Shown in pieces: positions 33,907 to 42,067 of a DNA stretch of 42,067 bases. Each line of letters begins with the position of its first letter. Within the stretch, counting starts at the first letter, position 1. Position numbers and translations under genes: made by a program. This DNA comes from Sphingomonas lacusdianchii (lineage in GTDB: Bacteria > Pseudomonadota > Alphaproteobacteria > Sphingomonadales > Sphingomonadaceae), in assembly GCF_022664395.1 (NCBI RefSeq), contig NZ_JAKRET010000023.1:1-42067 (forward strand), given 5' to 3'. The notes below the pieces were generated by a model. The model was not told the DNA's origin, did not search any database, and saw nothing but the letters and a program-made list of their open reading frames with translations.

Positions 33907-33926
33907 AAGGTGTTTATATACACCTT
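33907..33926. promoter_or_regulatory. Palindromic operator upstream of the primase/helicase-like gene
   Basis: AAGGTGTTTATATACACCTT has 7-base inverted arms and the core GGTGTTTATATACACC (33909-33924). The same core with one base difference occurs at 37311-37326. It lies 14 bases from the GTG start at 33893, where it would overlap the promoter or leader. The next 285 bases to the right hold no supported gene. Confidence 0.65.
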
Positions 33927-34212
33927 CCATGTAGACTTCGCAAGCCGCTTCACAAGGTCCGCGGGCCGAATGGAGGCACGTTCCCACCCGTCGAGCGAAC
34001 CTTCGCCGATGGATCGGGCGGATCCGCCCGAAGTCGGCACGAGCGCCAGACGGGTGTCCGATCGGAACGATCAGGCGCTCCGGCCCAAGCCCGGGCGCCC
34101 TGTCGCACCTTCGACACCTCACCTCAGGCGTCGGGGGCGAGGTCCTGCGGAAATGGCGGCACGTCGCAGGATCGGCATGGGTCGAGGCACCGACCGCCGC
34201 GGGCGATGGCCC

Positions 34213-34572
34213 CTACCTGGCGAGGCTCCGCCAATCGTAGGGTCCGCAAAGCCACCAGCTCCCACCGTGCTCCGGAACGCAGCGACCGGGCGACCGCGGA
34301 ACCCATGCGAGATTGGTCACCCAATCATCGCCGGTCAGGAACACGCACCAGCTCCTGGTCCAGGCGTAGACCGGGTGAGGCCGGTCGTCGCCACCCGGCG
34401 CGCCATCGAAGGGGTAGTTGAGGATGGTGAGAGCCTCCTCGCGACCGATGGGCTCGACGACGCGGTCGTGATCGAAGTCGTCGCGCAGCCGGCGTCGGCC
34501 GATCGCGACCGCCTCGATGCGTTCGCCGACGATCGTTTCGAACTCCAGGAGGTCCTCCTTGATGTTCCCCAT
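34213..34572 (-). CDS. Hypothetical protein, 119 residues, last gene of the kinase/exonuclease operon
   Basis: This product of 119 residues is acidic at first (GNIKEDLLEFETIVGERIEAV, then DDFDHDRVVEPIG) and later rich in Trp and aromatic residues (PVYAWTRSWCVFLTGDDWVTNLAWV, then GSWWLCGPYDWRSLA). The Trp-rich half suggests a compact beta domain. I do not recognise it. It follows the 263-residue protein gene by 48 bases on the same strand and probably closes the operon that begins at 37272. The ribosome site is weak. Confidence 0.6.
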   Translation of the reverse strand: MGNIKEDLLEFETIVGERIEAVAIGRRRLRDDFDHDRVVEPIGREEALTILNYPFDGAPGGDDRPHPVYAWTRSWCVFLTGDDWVTNLAWVPRSPGRCVPEHGGSWWLCGPYDWRSLAR

Positions 34573-34620
34573 GTCCGGATCATCCGCCAGACAGGGACGG
34601 CCGGGCGTCAGCGTTCCTGC

Positions 34621-35412
34621 TCATACCGACGCCTCCCTCGCCCAGGGCATACTCCACGGGACCGGGGCCGCCCACGCGACGATCAGCGTCCGGCCGCGAT
34701 GGTCCTCGCTCACGGACAGGACACGGTACCCGCGCCCCGAAAGAAGGGCATGTTCGACGAGATCGTCGATGCAGCGGCCGGGCGCCGCCATGCGAAGGGT
34801 CTCCGGAACGGGACCGTCGAGCGTCAGGTACAGACCGCCGTTCGACGACACCATCCTCGCCCCCGAGGTCAGCATGGAGATCTCGAGGCAGGCGGCGCCG
34901 ATGCGGAAGCCCAACGCTCCGAGGGGATCGTCCCGCCCCCGTACGACGACACCGCAACGCCGGAACCGCGAAAGCAGCTCGATCCTCGTGGGCATGCCCG
35001 ACGTCGCGCTGCGCGCGGGCGGGCTTGCCAGACCGCGCATGGAAGCGGGACCGCCCGACCAAGCGTACCGGTAGTCATCGTACCTAACGCCCTCGACCGC
35101 TTCATCGAGATCCAGTCCCTCCGCCTCGCAGGCGTCCAGGACGAGCGGAGACACGGTGCGGACGGTGGCGCCGACGTGATCGCGGAAGATGCGCTGGAGC
35201 CGATCATCGACGTCGTAGCGCAGATCGCCGAGGGCCGCGTCGACACGCGCCATGGCCAGCCTTGACGCACCGGTCTCAGCCTCTCGCGCCTCTCCGCGGA
35301 GGTATCGGCGCGCGACAGAATCGCTCCCAGCGTGGGCGAGACGACGCGCGATCACATGCGGATCGACGGTCCCGGCGGTGGCGGCGGCCGGCGGCGAGGC
35401 ATGATCGGACAT
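34621..35412 (-). CDS. Hypothetical protein, 263 residues
   Basis: The start at ATG 35412 was chosen because it lies directly after the stop of the previous gene (TGAG-ATG), as at another junction in this operon; the frame upstream of it is a shadow. The product has a helical N-terminal half (DPHVIARRLAHAGSDSVARRYLRGEAREAE, then LQRIFRDHVGATVRTVSPLVLDACEAEGLDLDEAV) and a C-terminal half of mixed strands (GALGFRIGAACLEISMLTSG, then GRGYRVLSVSEDHRGRTLIVAWAAP). No signal peptide, membrane segment or known motif was seen. Its role must be sought with its operon partners, the kinase and the exonuclease. Confidence 0.65.
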   Translation of the reverse strand: MSDHASPPAAATAGTVDPHVIARRLAHAGSDSVARRYLRGEAREAETGASRLAMARVDAALGDLRYDVDDRLQRIFRDHVGATVRTVSPLVLDACEAEGLDLDEAVEGVRYDDYRYAWSGGPASMRGLASPPARSATSGMPTRIELLSRFRRCGVVVRGRDDPLGALGFRIGAACLEISMLTSGARMVSSNGGLYLTLDGPVPETLRMAAPGRCIDDLVEHALLSGRGYRVLSVSEDHRGRTLIVAWAAPVPWSMPWAREASV

Positions 35413-35413
35413 C

Positions 35414-35773
35414 TCAGCCGCGCCTCTGCACGATGTGCAGATCGCCCGAGTGGAGCAGCGCCGATCCGCCCAGGTCGCCATCCTCCGCCAGCCGCGCCGC
35501 CAGGACGGTTCCGAGAAGCGCGACCACGATCGGATCGCGCACGTCGACGCCCGGCCGAACGTTCGCCGCCGCCGCCATCCCGGCGCCGACGCGCGCGCCC
35601 AGCCGCGCGATCGCCTCGGCGATCGTTCCGGTCCGACAGGCATGGAAGAACTCGAGGCACGAGCCGTCCCGCCCGGTCATCCTCAGGGTCGCCGTGTAAA
35701 GGGGGCGATCGCCACGGACGAGCAACTCGGCCGAGTGAGACGCCGCGTGGATGGATCCGGTAATCTCATTCAT
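35414..35773 (-). CDS. Hypothetical protein, 119 residues
   Basis: This small product has a beta-type N-terminus (MNEITGSIHAASHSAELLVRGDRPLYTATLRMTG), then DGSCLEFFHACRTGTIAEAIARLGARVG, and a C-terminal helix plus LHSGDLHIVQRRG. Its ATG overlaps the exonuclease stop by 8 bases and its stop abuts the next ATG, so translation through the operon is coupled. No family is recognised. It could be a small accessory subunit. Confidence 0.65.
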   Translation of the reverse strand: MNEITGSIHAASHSAELLVRGDRPLYTATLRMTGRDGSCLEFFHACRTGTIAEAIARLGARVGAGMAAAANVRPGVDVRDPIVVALLGTVLAARLAEDGDLGGSALLHSGDLHIVQRRG

Positions 35774-36653
35774 AGCGGCGGCCCCTCACCAGGCGGTCCC
35801 ACTGTGGTTCGCCGCCGAACGGGTTGACCGCCGAATGGTAGATCCGCTCCCTCAGCCATATGCACTCGGCTTCGCGGTCGCGTTCGGCGATGCAGCGCTG
35901 CCAGACCCTGTCATCGGGGTTCCAGGAATACCCGCGACGCTTGAGATGGTCCTTCAGCGAGATCCGAGCCCCGACCGCACGGACGCGCCAGACGTCCTCC
36001 GCGGCGGATTCCACGAGGTGGGCGAGCGCCGGACGGCCGTCGGGCATGGTATGCCGCATCAGCGCGATGACGGCGTCCACGTCCGCCCCGGCCGAATGGG
36101 CGTCGTGAAACCAGCCGCACTGCGCCAGCAGATGTCCCAGCTTGCGCCCGTCGAAGCCGTGACCGGGCCAGTCGACCTCGGCCATCGAACAGGCCCAGAC
36201 CGGCCGGCCCATGCCCGGGAGGCGGCGCTCGACGAAGCGGATGTCGAACGCGGCGTTGTGCGCCAGAACCATGTCGGCGTCTGAAAGAAGGCGGGTCGCG
36301 AGCGGCACGTCTATATGACACCCCGCGACGTCCGCGTCCTGGAGTCCGGTCAGCCGCGAGACGTCCGGCGGGATCGGCCTGCCCGGATCCTCGCGCCAGG
36401 AGTAGAGCCGGCCCACGCGGGTGATGACGCCGTCGTCGTCGTGACGGACGCGCCGTAGCGCCAATTCGATCACCGCATCCTCGACGGGATCGAAACCGGT
36501 GGTCTCCACGTCGACGACGACCGCCACCGCTCCGGCGTCGGGATCACCCAGACCCGTCGGTCCCTCCACGAGCCGAAGACGGCGAAGGATGCGCACGTCA
36601 TCATCGTCCATCATCCTCACGGGACCAGGACGCTCCGCGACATCAAGAAGCAT
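35766..36653 (-). CDS. DnaQ-like 3'-5' exonuclease (DEDDh type)
   Basis: This protein of 295 residues from ATG 36653 has exonuclease motifs in order: Exo I with Asp48 and Glu50 in VVVDVETTGFDP, Exo II in MVLAHNAAFDIRFVERRL, and Exo III in HSAGADVDAVIALM with its His and Asp. These residues bind two metal ions and remove nucleotides from 3' ends. The C-terminal 90 residues include LKRRGYSWNPDDRVWQRCI, a small domain often attached to phage and plasmid exonucleases. The start was chosen because it follows the previous gene's stop by one base; ATGs at residues 14-15 are alternatives. The long upstream extension of the frame is antisense noise. Probable roles are DNA metabolism of the element or attack on foreign DNA. 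Confidence 0.85.
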   Translation of the reverse strand: MLLDVAERPGPVRMMDDDDVRILRRLRLVEGPTGLGDPDAGAVAVVVDVETTGFDPVEDAVIELALRRVRHDDDGVITRVGRLYSWREDPGRPIPPDVSRLTGLQDADVAGCHIDVPLATRLLSDADMVLAHNAAFDIRFVERRLPGMGRPVWACSMAEVDWPGHGFDGRKLGHLLAQCGWFHDAHSAGADVDAVIALMRHTMPDGRPALAHLVESAAEDVWRVRAVGARISLKDHLKRRGYSWNPDDRVWQRCIAERDREAECIWLRERIYHSAVNPFGGEPQWDRLVRGRRYE

Positions 36654-36654
36654 C

Positions 36655-37272
36655 TCAGACCTCCACGCACGCATCGGCGGCTGCCACCGCGATCGTCGGA
36701 ACGGCGATCTCGACACACCCGCCGCCACGGTCGACCGAACGACGCACGCGCCCGCCGAGACGCGCCGCCAGCTGATCCACGATCGCCGCCCCCTGCCCAC
36801 CCGGGCGCGACCACTCCCGCATGCCGCCGCGGTCGAGGACGCGGACCGTCGTCGTCCCCGCGCCGTCGAAGGCTTCGACACGCACCCGCGCGCCGGAGGC
36901 GCCGCCGTGGCGCAATGCGTTTCCGACCAGCTCGTGGACGCACATGGACAATATCCAGGCGTCGCCGTCGGCGACGGGCAGCGGATGGGCGACGACGTCC
37001 AGCGCGACCGACTGCGCGGCGTGCGCCGAGCGCATCGCGTCGCACAGCCTGGTCAGGACGTCGGCGAGATCGACGGTCCGGCCAGACGCCCCCTCGCAGA
37101 GCAGACGCTGCACGCGGGCGGTCGCTTCCAGACGGGCGATGACGGAGGAGAGCGCCGGATCCGAGCCGGTGCGACACTCCGCGAACCGCAGCGCGGCGGA
37201 CGCGACGGCCATGTCGTTGGCCACGCGGTGCGCGTGCTCCCGCAGCAGAAGCCCTTCGCCGATACCATTCAT
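36655..37272 (-). CDS. Sensorless HisKA_2/HWE-type histidine kinase
   Basis: This 205-residue protein consists only of a kinase core. The H-box is EHAHRVANDMAVASAALRF with His15 as the likely phosphoacceptor, close to the HRVKNNL pattern of HisKA_2/HWE kinases. The N-box is CVHELVGNALRHGGASG (near residue 110) and the G-box is GGQGAAIVDQLAARLGGRV (near 160). There is no sensor, membrane segment or receiver domain, and no response-regulator gene in the window next to it. Family members normally carry PAS or GAF sensors. It is the first gene of a minus-strand operon with the exonuclease. A palindromic operator lies 38 bases upstream, shared with the divergent phosphoesterase gene. It may phosphorylate a host regulator or act as an anti-sigma-like switch. 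Confidence 0.75.
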   Translation of the reverse strand: MNGIGEGLLLREHAHRVANDMAVASAALRFAECRTGSDPALSSVIARLEATARVQRLLCEGASGRTVDLADVLTRLCDAMRSAHAAQSVALDVVAHPLPVADGDAWILSMCVHELVGNALRHGGASGARVRVEAFDGAGTTTVRVLDRGGMREWSRPGGQGAAIVDQLAARLGGRVRRSVDRGGGCVEIAVPTIAVAAADACVEV

Positions 37273-37310
37273 CCGTCGCCTCCTCCAGTTGCCGTTGCGT
37301 CATCGCTGAG

Positions 37311-37326
37311 GGTGTATATATACACC
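37311..37326. promoter_or_regulatory. Perfect 16-bp palindromic operator between the kinase and phosphoesterase genes
   Basis: GGTGTATATATACACC is a perfect palindrome centred between divergent starts at 37272 (minus) and 37354 (plus). Its AT core could serve as the -10 region of both promoters, so binding would block transcription both ways. The sequence at 33909-33924 differs by one base. One of the HTH proteins of the element (the tandem HTH at 39223-39756 or the XRE at 25436-25744) is a plausible binder. Confidence 0.7.
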
Positions 37327-37353
37327 TTCTTAAAGCGGTCAAGAGGTGTGCTG

Positions 37354-39156
37354 ATGGGTCAGGTTGGTAGCGGTCGGACGGGCGGCGGCGGGCGGCGGAC
37401 GGTCGGCCGGAAGCGCGGGAACACGGGCGCGGCCGGCGGAACGACGGAGAGCCGCACGTGGACGGTGGTACCGCCGGCGAAGCCGGTTCCCGCAAGCGGC
37501 ACCTACGTGACGCCCGTACAGGCGGCCGCGTTCCAGTCGTTCATGCGGACCCATTCGGAGTCCGAGACCGCCCGCGAACTCGGAATATCGCAGATCCGCG
37601 TCCGCGAGCTGCTCGTCCAGTACGAGCGCAACCTCCTGCGCGACGCGGGCCTGCGTCCACCCCCTTTGAAGGAGATGCTGAAAGGCGACGTCTCGACGAG
37701 ATTCCACATATCGCGCGACCTGCGGAACGGCCGCCCGGCCTCGCACACGCGCGCGGTGGCGATAGCCGTGCCGGCCCTGCCGGCAAGCCCGGCGGGGTCA
37801 GCGGCGACCGAGGGTTGGCGCCGTGTCGAGCCACCCTCCAACGGCGTGCGACGCTTCGTGGTGACGGCGGCGCAGCCCGGCGCGACACCGCACGCCGGGT
37901 TCATGCGCAACCTCAGCGCATACGCCGCCCACCATGGGGCCGAGATGGTCGTCGCCGCACTCGGGCCGCGAACAGGCAGGGAGCCGGGTCTGACCCGGAC
38001 GCCGTTGGACTTCGCCGGCAGGCTTCATCTACGCGCCGACGCCCTGCCGCCGATGGTCTCCAGGCTGCCGCTGGAGGGCATGCAGCATCTCTCGGCCGGC
38101 ACATGGTCCGCGTTTCCGCATTCGACCGCCCAGATGGAAAGCCTGCCGCGGATCCGGTCCGCCGCCCCCCGCGTCCAGATCACGACCGGCGCGGTCACGC
38201 CGCACGCGGATCCGGCCCGCAGGACCGCGTCCCGCGTCGGTGCGTTGGTCGTGGAGATGCTTCCCGACGGCAGGGTGTTCGTCAGGGCCGTTTCGGCCGC
38301 GGCGGACGGCGACGGCTCCTTCCGCGACCTCGACGAACGCGTATGCAACGGCCGCGTGCTGACCGGCGCGCGCGTCGCCGGATTGGTCATCGGCGACCTG
38401 CACCATCCGCTATGCGATCCGGCGACCGTGGTCGCCACCTGGGGGGACGGCCACACCGACGGGGGCATCGTCGGCAGGCTCAATCCGCGCATCCAGGTCC
38501 TGCACGACGTCTGCGACATGCGCGCACGCACCCACCACCAGCGCCGCGATCCTCACGAGCGCTTCGGACATCATGTCCGCGGCACCGGCGACGTCCGCGC
38601 CGAGATGCGGGCCACCGCCGGGTTCCTCGAGCGGATCCGCCTCGCCGAGGGCGTGACGGCGGTCGTGCGCTCCAATCACGACGACCACCTCCTCCGGTGG
38701 CTCCGCGAGGCCGACTACCGCACGGATGCGCTGAACGCCGAGTTCTACCTCGACAGGGAGAGGGCCCTCCATGCCCGGATCAGGAGCGGCGCGGGCACGG
38801 CCACCTTCTTCGCGGAGACGATGCGCAGCCTTTCCGAGGACGGGTTGGCCCGCGTCCGCTTCCTGGCGGACGGCGAGAGTCTGCTGATCGGCGGCGTCGA
38901 GTGCGGCATCCACGGCCACGCCGGTCCCGACGGCGTGCGGGGATCCATCCCCGCGTTCGAGCGCCTCGGGATCGACCTCATCCTCGGGCACTTCCATCGG
39001 CCGACGGTTCGAGCCGGCATCCACGTGGCGGGCGCCTGCCGGCTCGATCTGGGCTATGAGCGCGGCCCGTCGAGCAGCGCGATCGCGCATGTCGTCTGTC
39101 ACGAGGATGGCGCCCGTCAGCACGTGTTCCTGCATGGCGATCGCTTCGCGGCCTGA
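37354..39156 (+). CDS. Phage T5 A1-like metallophosphoesterase with N-terminal HTH
   Basis: This 600-residue protein has a basic Gly-rich start, an HTH-like segment near residues 65-100 (SESETARELGISQIRVRELLVQYERN), and a calcineurin-like phosphoesterase core. The core's metal motifs are Asp348-x-His350 in VIGDLHHPLCDP, HDVCDMRARTHHQRR near 390, SNHDDH with Asn441-His442-Asp443, His520-Gly-His522, and GHFH at 545-548. The order, the HH after GDL, and SNHDDxLxRWL resemble the A1 protein of phage T5, which takes part in host DNA degradation. The start was set at 37354 because AGAGG lies upstream. It is divergent from the kinase/exonuclease operon under a shared palindrome. The function here may be attack on host or competitor DNA; this is inference. 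Confidence 0.75.
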   Translation: MGQVGSGRTGGGGRRTVGRKRGNTGAAGGTTESRTWTVVPPAKPVPASGTYVTPVQAAAFQSFMRTHSESETARELGISQIRVRELLVQYERNLLRDAGLRPPPLKEMLKGDVSTRFHISRDLRNGRPASHTRAVAIAVPALPASPAGSAATEGWRRVEPPSNGVRRFVVTAAQPGATPHAGFMRNLSAYAAHHGAEMVVAALGPRTGREPGLTRTPLDFAGRLHLRADALPPMVSRLPLEGMQHLSAGTWSAFPHSTAQMESLPRIRSAAPRVQITTGAVTPHADPARRTASRVGALVVEMLPDGRVFVRAVSAAADGDGSFRDLDERVCNGRVLTGARVAGLVIGDLHHPLCDPATVVATWGDGHTDGGIVGRLNPRIQVLHDVCDMRARTHHQRRDPHERFGHHVRGTGDVRAEMRATAGFLERIRLAEGVTAVVRSNHDDHLLRWLREADYRTDALNAEFYLDRERALHARIRSGAGTATFFAETMRSLSEDGLARVRFLADGESLLIGGVECGIHGHAGPDGVRGSIPAFERLGIDLILGHFHRPTVRAGIHVAGACRLDLGYERGPSSSAIAHVVCHEDGARQHVFLHGDRFAA

Positions 39157-39222
39157 ATGCGGAATGATACGCTCTCCCGAAACACGCCCATCCGACGACC
39201 CGTATGCAGGTCCCGAATTTCC

Positions 39223-39756
39223 TCAATCTCCATCCGCCGCGACGAGACAGGCCTGCCACAAGGCCGCACCGTCAGACAGTCCGAAGACCTTCGCGAGCCG
39301 GGCGAGGTCCTCGTCGCCGCAGGCGCCGACGCCCATCTGCGGGCCGAGCAGACGCGACGCCGTGATCCCCCGTTCGAAGCGGGAGAGCGTGGCCGCGCTC
39401 ACGCCGCTTCCCGCCGCCACGGCCGCCAGCGTCAATCCGCGTTCGCGACGGAGCGCGCGGAGGCCGACGCCGGGCGCCTCCGTCGGGCTGGTCGGCACGT
39501 CGAACGAGTCCTTGAGCCACCGCGGCGCGACAGCGGCGACGTTCACCTCAAGATGGTCGCAAAGCCGCTCAAGCGTCGGCCACGACGGACATTGCGCGCA
39601 TCTCTCGATGCGCGCCAGGGTGCGAGGGCGAATGCCCGTGCTGGCGGCGACCTCGCGACGAGACAGACCCCGGGCTTCGCGGGCCTCTCGCAGAGCGAAC
39701 CCGAGCCCCGGTGGTAGCATCCGTCGCTGGAATGGGAGTCTGGGATCGTGCGGCAT
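39223..39756 (-). CDS. Tandem XRE-type HTH regulator
   Basis: This 177-residue protein has two Cro/CI-like HTH domains in a row. The first is at about residues 18-75 (GFALREAREARGLSRREVAASTGIRPRTLARIERC, then SWPTLERLCDHLEV) and the second at about 97-160 (GLRALRRERGLTLAAVAAGSGVSAATLSRFERG, then LARLAKVFGL). GAGGAG lies 6 bases before the ATG. Tandem HTHs on one chain could bind a palindrome as a monomer. The gene lies between the phosphoesterase gene and the recombinase operon, with its promoter facing the latter, a typical place for a repressor that holds the element in the integrated state. It is the best candidate for binding the GGTGT palindromes. Confidence 0.8.
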   Translation of the reverse strand: MPHDPRLPFQRRMLPPGLGFALREAREARGLSRREVAASTGIRPRTLARIERCAQCPSWPTLERLCDHLEVNVAAVAPRWLKDSFDVPTSPTEAPGVGLRALRRERGLTLAAVAAGSGVSAATLSRFERGITASRLLGPQMGVGACGDEDLARLAKVFGLSDGAALWQACLVAADGD

Positions 39757-39855
39757 CGGCTCCTCGAACGGGCGGTGTGTTCATGATCCCTTACACGTCG
39801 CAAGGCATGGTCCGCGTTTGCATGCGCTTGCGCGGGCCCATCCTAGAACGATGGC

Positions 39856-40115
39856 ATGGCGCGAGCGAGGCCCCCCTCACATCCCGACGGACGAGCCTCA
39901 TCGAGGCGTGCGGTCAGTCCGCAGGCGACGCGGCATGCGCGAGGGGACAGCCTGTCCGAGGCATCCTCCGCGCCCGAACTGCTGGCGTTCGTGAAAGCCC
40001 TTGCGCGTGACCTCGCCCGCGCCGATGCTGAAACCATGCGCGTCCGCGATGAACGCGTCGGGCGTGTCTCGGAGGGCGTGTGCGGGATCGGGTCGGGCGA
40101 GCGGGAAACGGTCGA

Positions 40116-40119
<4 letters not shown>
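39856..40119 (+). CDS. Small protein translationally coupled to the serine recombinase
   Basis: This 87-residue product is basic and Pro/Ser-rich for the first 35 residues, then has a helix (SAPELLAFVKALARDLARADAETM) of the kind often seen in small proteins encoded just before large serine recombinases. Its stop TGA overlaps the recombinase GTG (GTGA), which indicates coupled translation. It might be a recombination directionality or accessory factor, but this is inference from position. The first third may be non-coding if a later start is used. Confidence 0.6.
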
Positions 40120-41900
<1,781 letters not shown>

Positions 41901-41966
41901 ACACTTTTGGCGCTCGAGTGAGCGGAAGAGTGGAGGACAGTTGTGAATGGTTATGCACCGGCTTCA

Positions 41967-42067
41967 ATGCCTGGCGACGACCTACTCTTCCATCGCTTGA
42001 GCGATAGTACCATTGGCGCGGTTTGGTTTCACGGCCGAGTTCGGGATGGGATCGGGTGGTTCACAAA
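41967..42067 (-). rRNA. rrf: 5S ribosomal RNA, partial (5' end beyond the window)
   Basis: The minus strand reads CACCCGATCCCATCCCGAAC, then TCGGCCGTGAAAC, CGCCAATGGTACTAT and AGAGTAGGTCGTCGCCAGGC, the conserved 5S core and 3' stem of alphaproteobacteria. About 100 of some 115 bases are inside the window. The 3' end near 41967 is estimated from the family. 23S and 16S should lie further right, outside the window. Confidence 0.93.

Noticed and set aside
39778..39802. Third copy of the GGTGT...ACAC operator before the recombinase operon
   Set aside because: GGTGTG and TTACAC half sites occur, but spacing and core differ from the two good copies.

Overview
The window looks like a GC-rich alphaproteobacterial chromosome, most likely a sphingomonad. 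The grounds are the 3' end of an rRNA operon in alphaproteobacterial order (5S then initiator tRNA-fMet, both minus strand, 41824-42067), two GAAC-N16/17-CGTT promoters of the EcfG general-stress type, and gene families (epoxide hydrolase, GlsB, small lipoprotein, glycine-rich stress protein) that are common in that group. The species cannot be told from this sequence.

Left part (1 to about 13.5 kb), ordinary accessory chromosome: an IS3-family remnant; a LysR regulator divergent from an epoxide hydrolase / quinone reductase pair with a palindromic operator between them; a stress and envelope group (entericidin-like lipoprotein, HU-like protein, GlsB membrane protein, triple-PAS/LuxR regulator, repeat-bearing stress protein); a three-gene membrane operon (9022-10937) whose last product carries a caspase/CHAT-like His...Cys dyad; a CPA1 Na+/H+ antiporter; and an FMN reductase.

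Right part (about 13.6 to 41.78 kb), a probable integrated mobile element that abuts the rRNA operon. It holds many orphan genes, a ParA ATPase with its own N-terminal HTH plus a coupled partner, a HEPN/CBS protein resembling Abi, a twice-broken IS21 copy, an XRE regulator and a DUF6471-like protein divergent from a 1503-residue protein whose C-terminus has the catalytic pattern of a tyrosine recombinase, and a primase/helicase-like ATPase. A minus-strand operon (sensorless histidine kinase, DnaQ-like exonuclease, three unknowns) is divergent from a phage-T5-A1-like metallophosphoesterase. The right edge has a tandem-HTH regulator, a small coupled gene and a large serine recombinase. A shared 16-bp palindrome, GGTGT(A/T)TATATACACC, sits before the primase gene and between the kinase and phosphoesterase genes, which suggests one regulator controls both. 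No conjugation, capsid or tail genes were seen, so a satellite, phage-plasmid remnant or integrative mobilizable element is likelier than a self-transmissible ICE.

The serine recombinase frame runs without a stop through the terminator of the rRNA operon and ends on the antisense of the tRNA-fMet anticodon. Its last ~30 codons are therefore host DNA, which places the right junction just left of about 41785. The left junction was not located.
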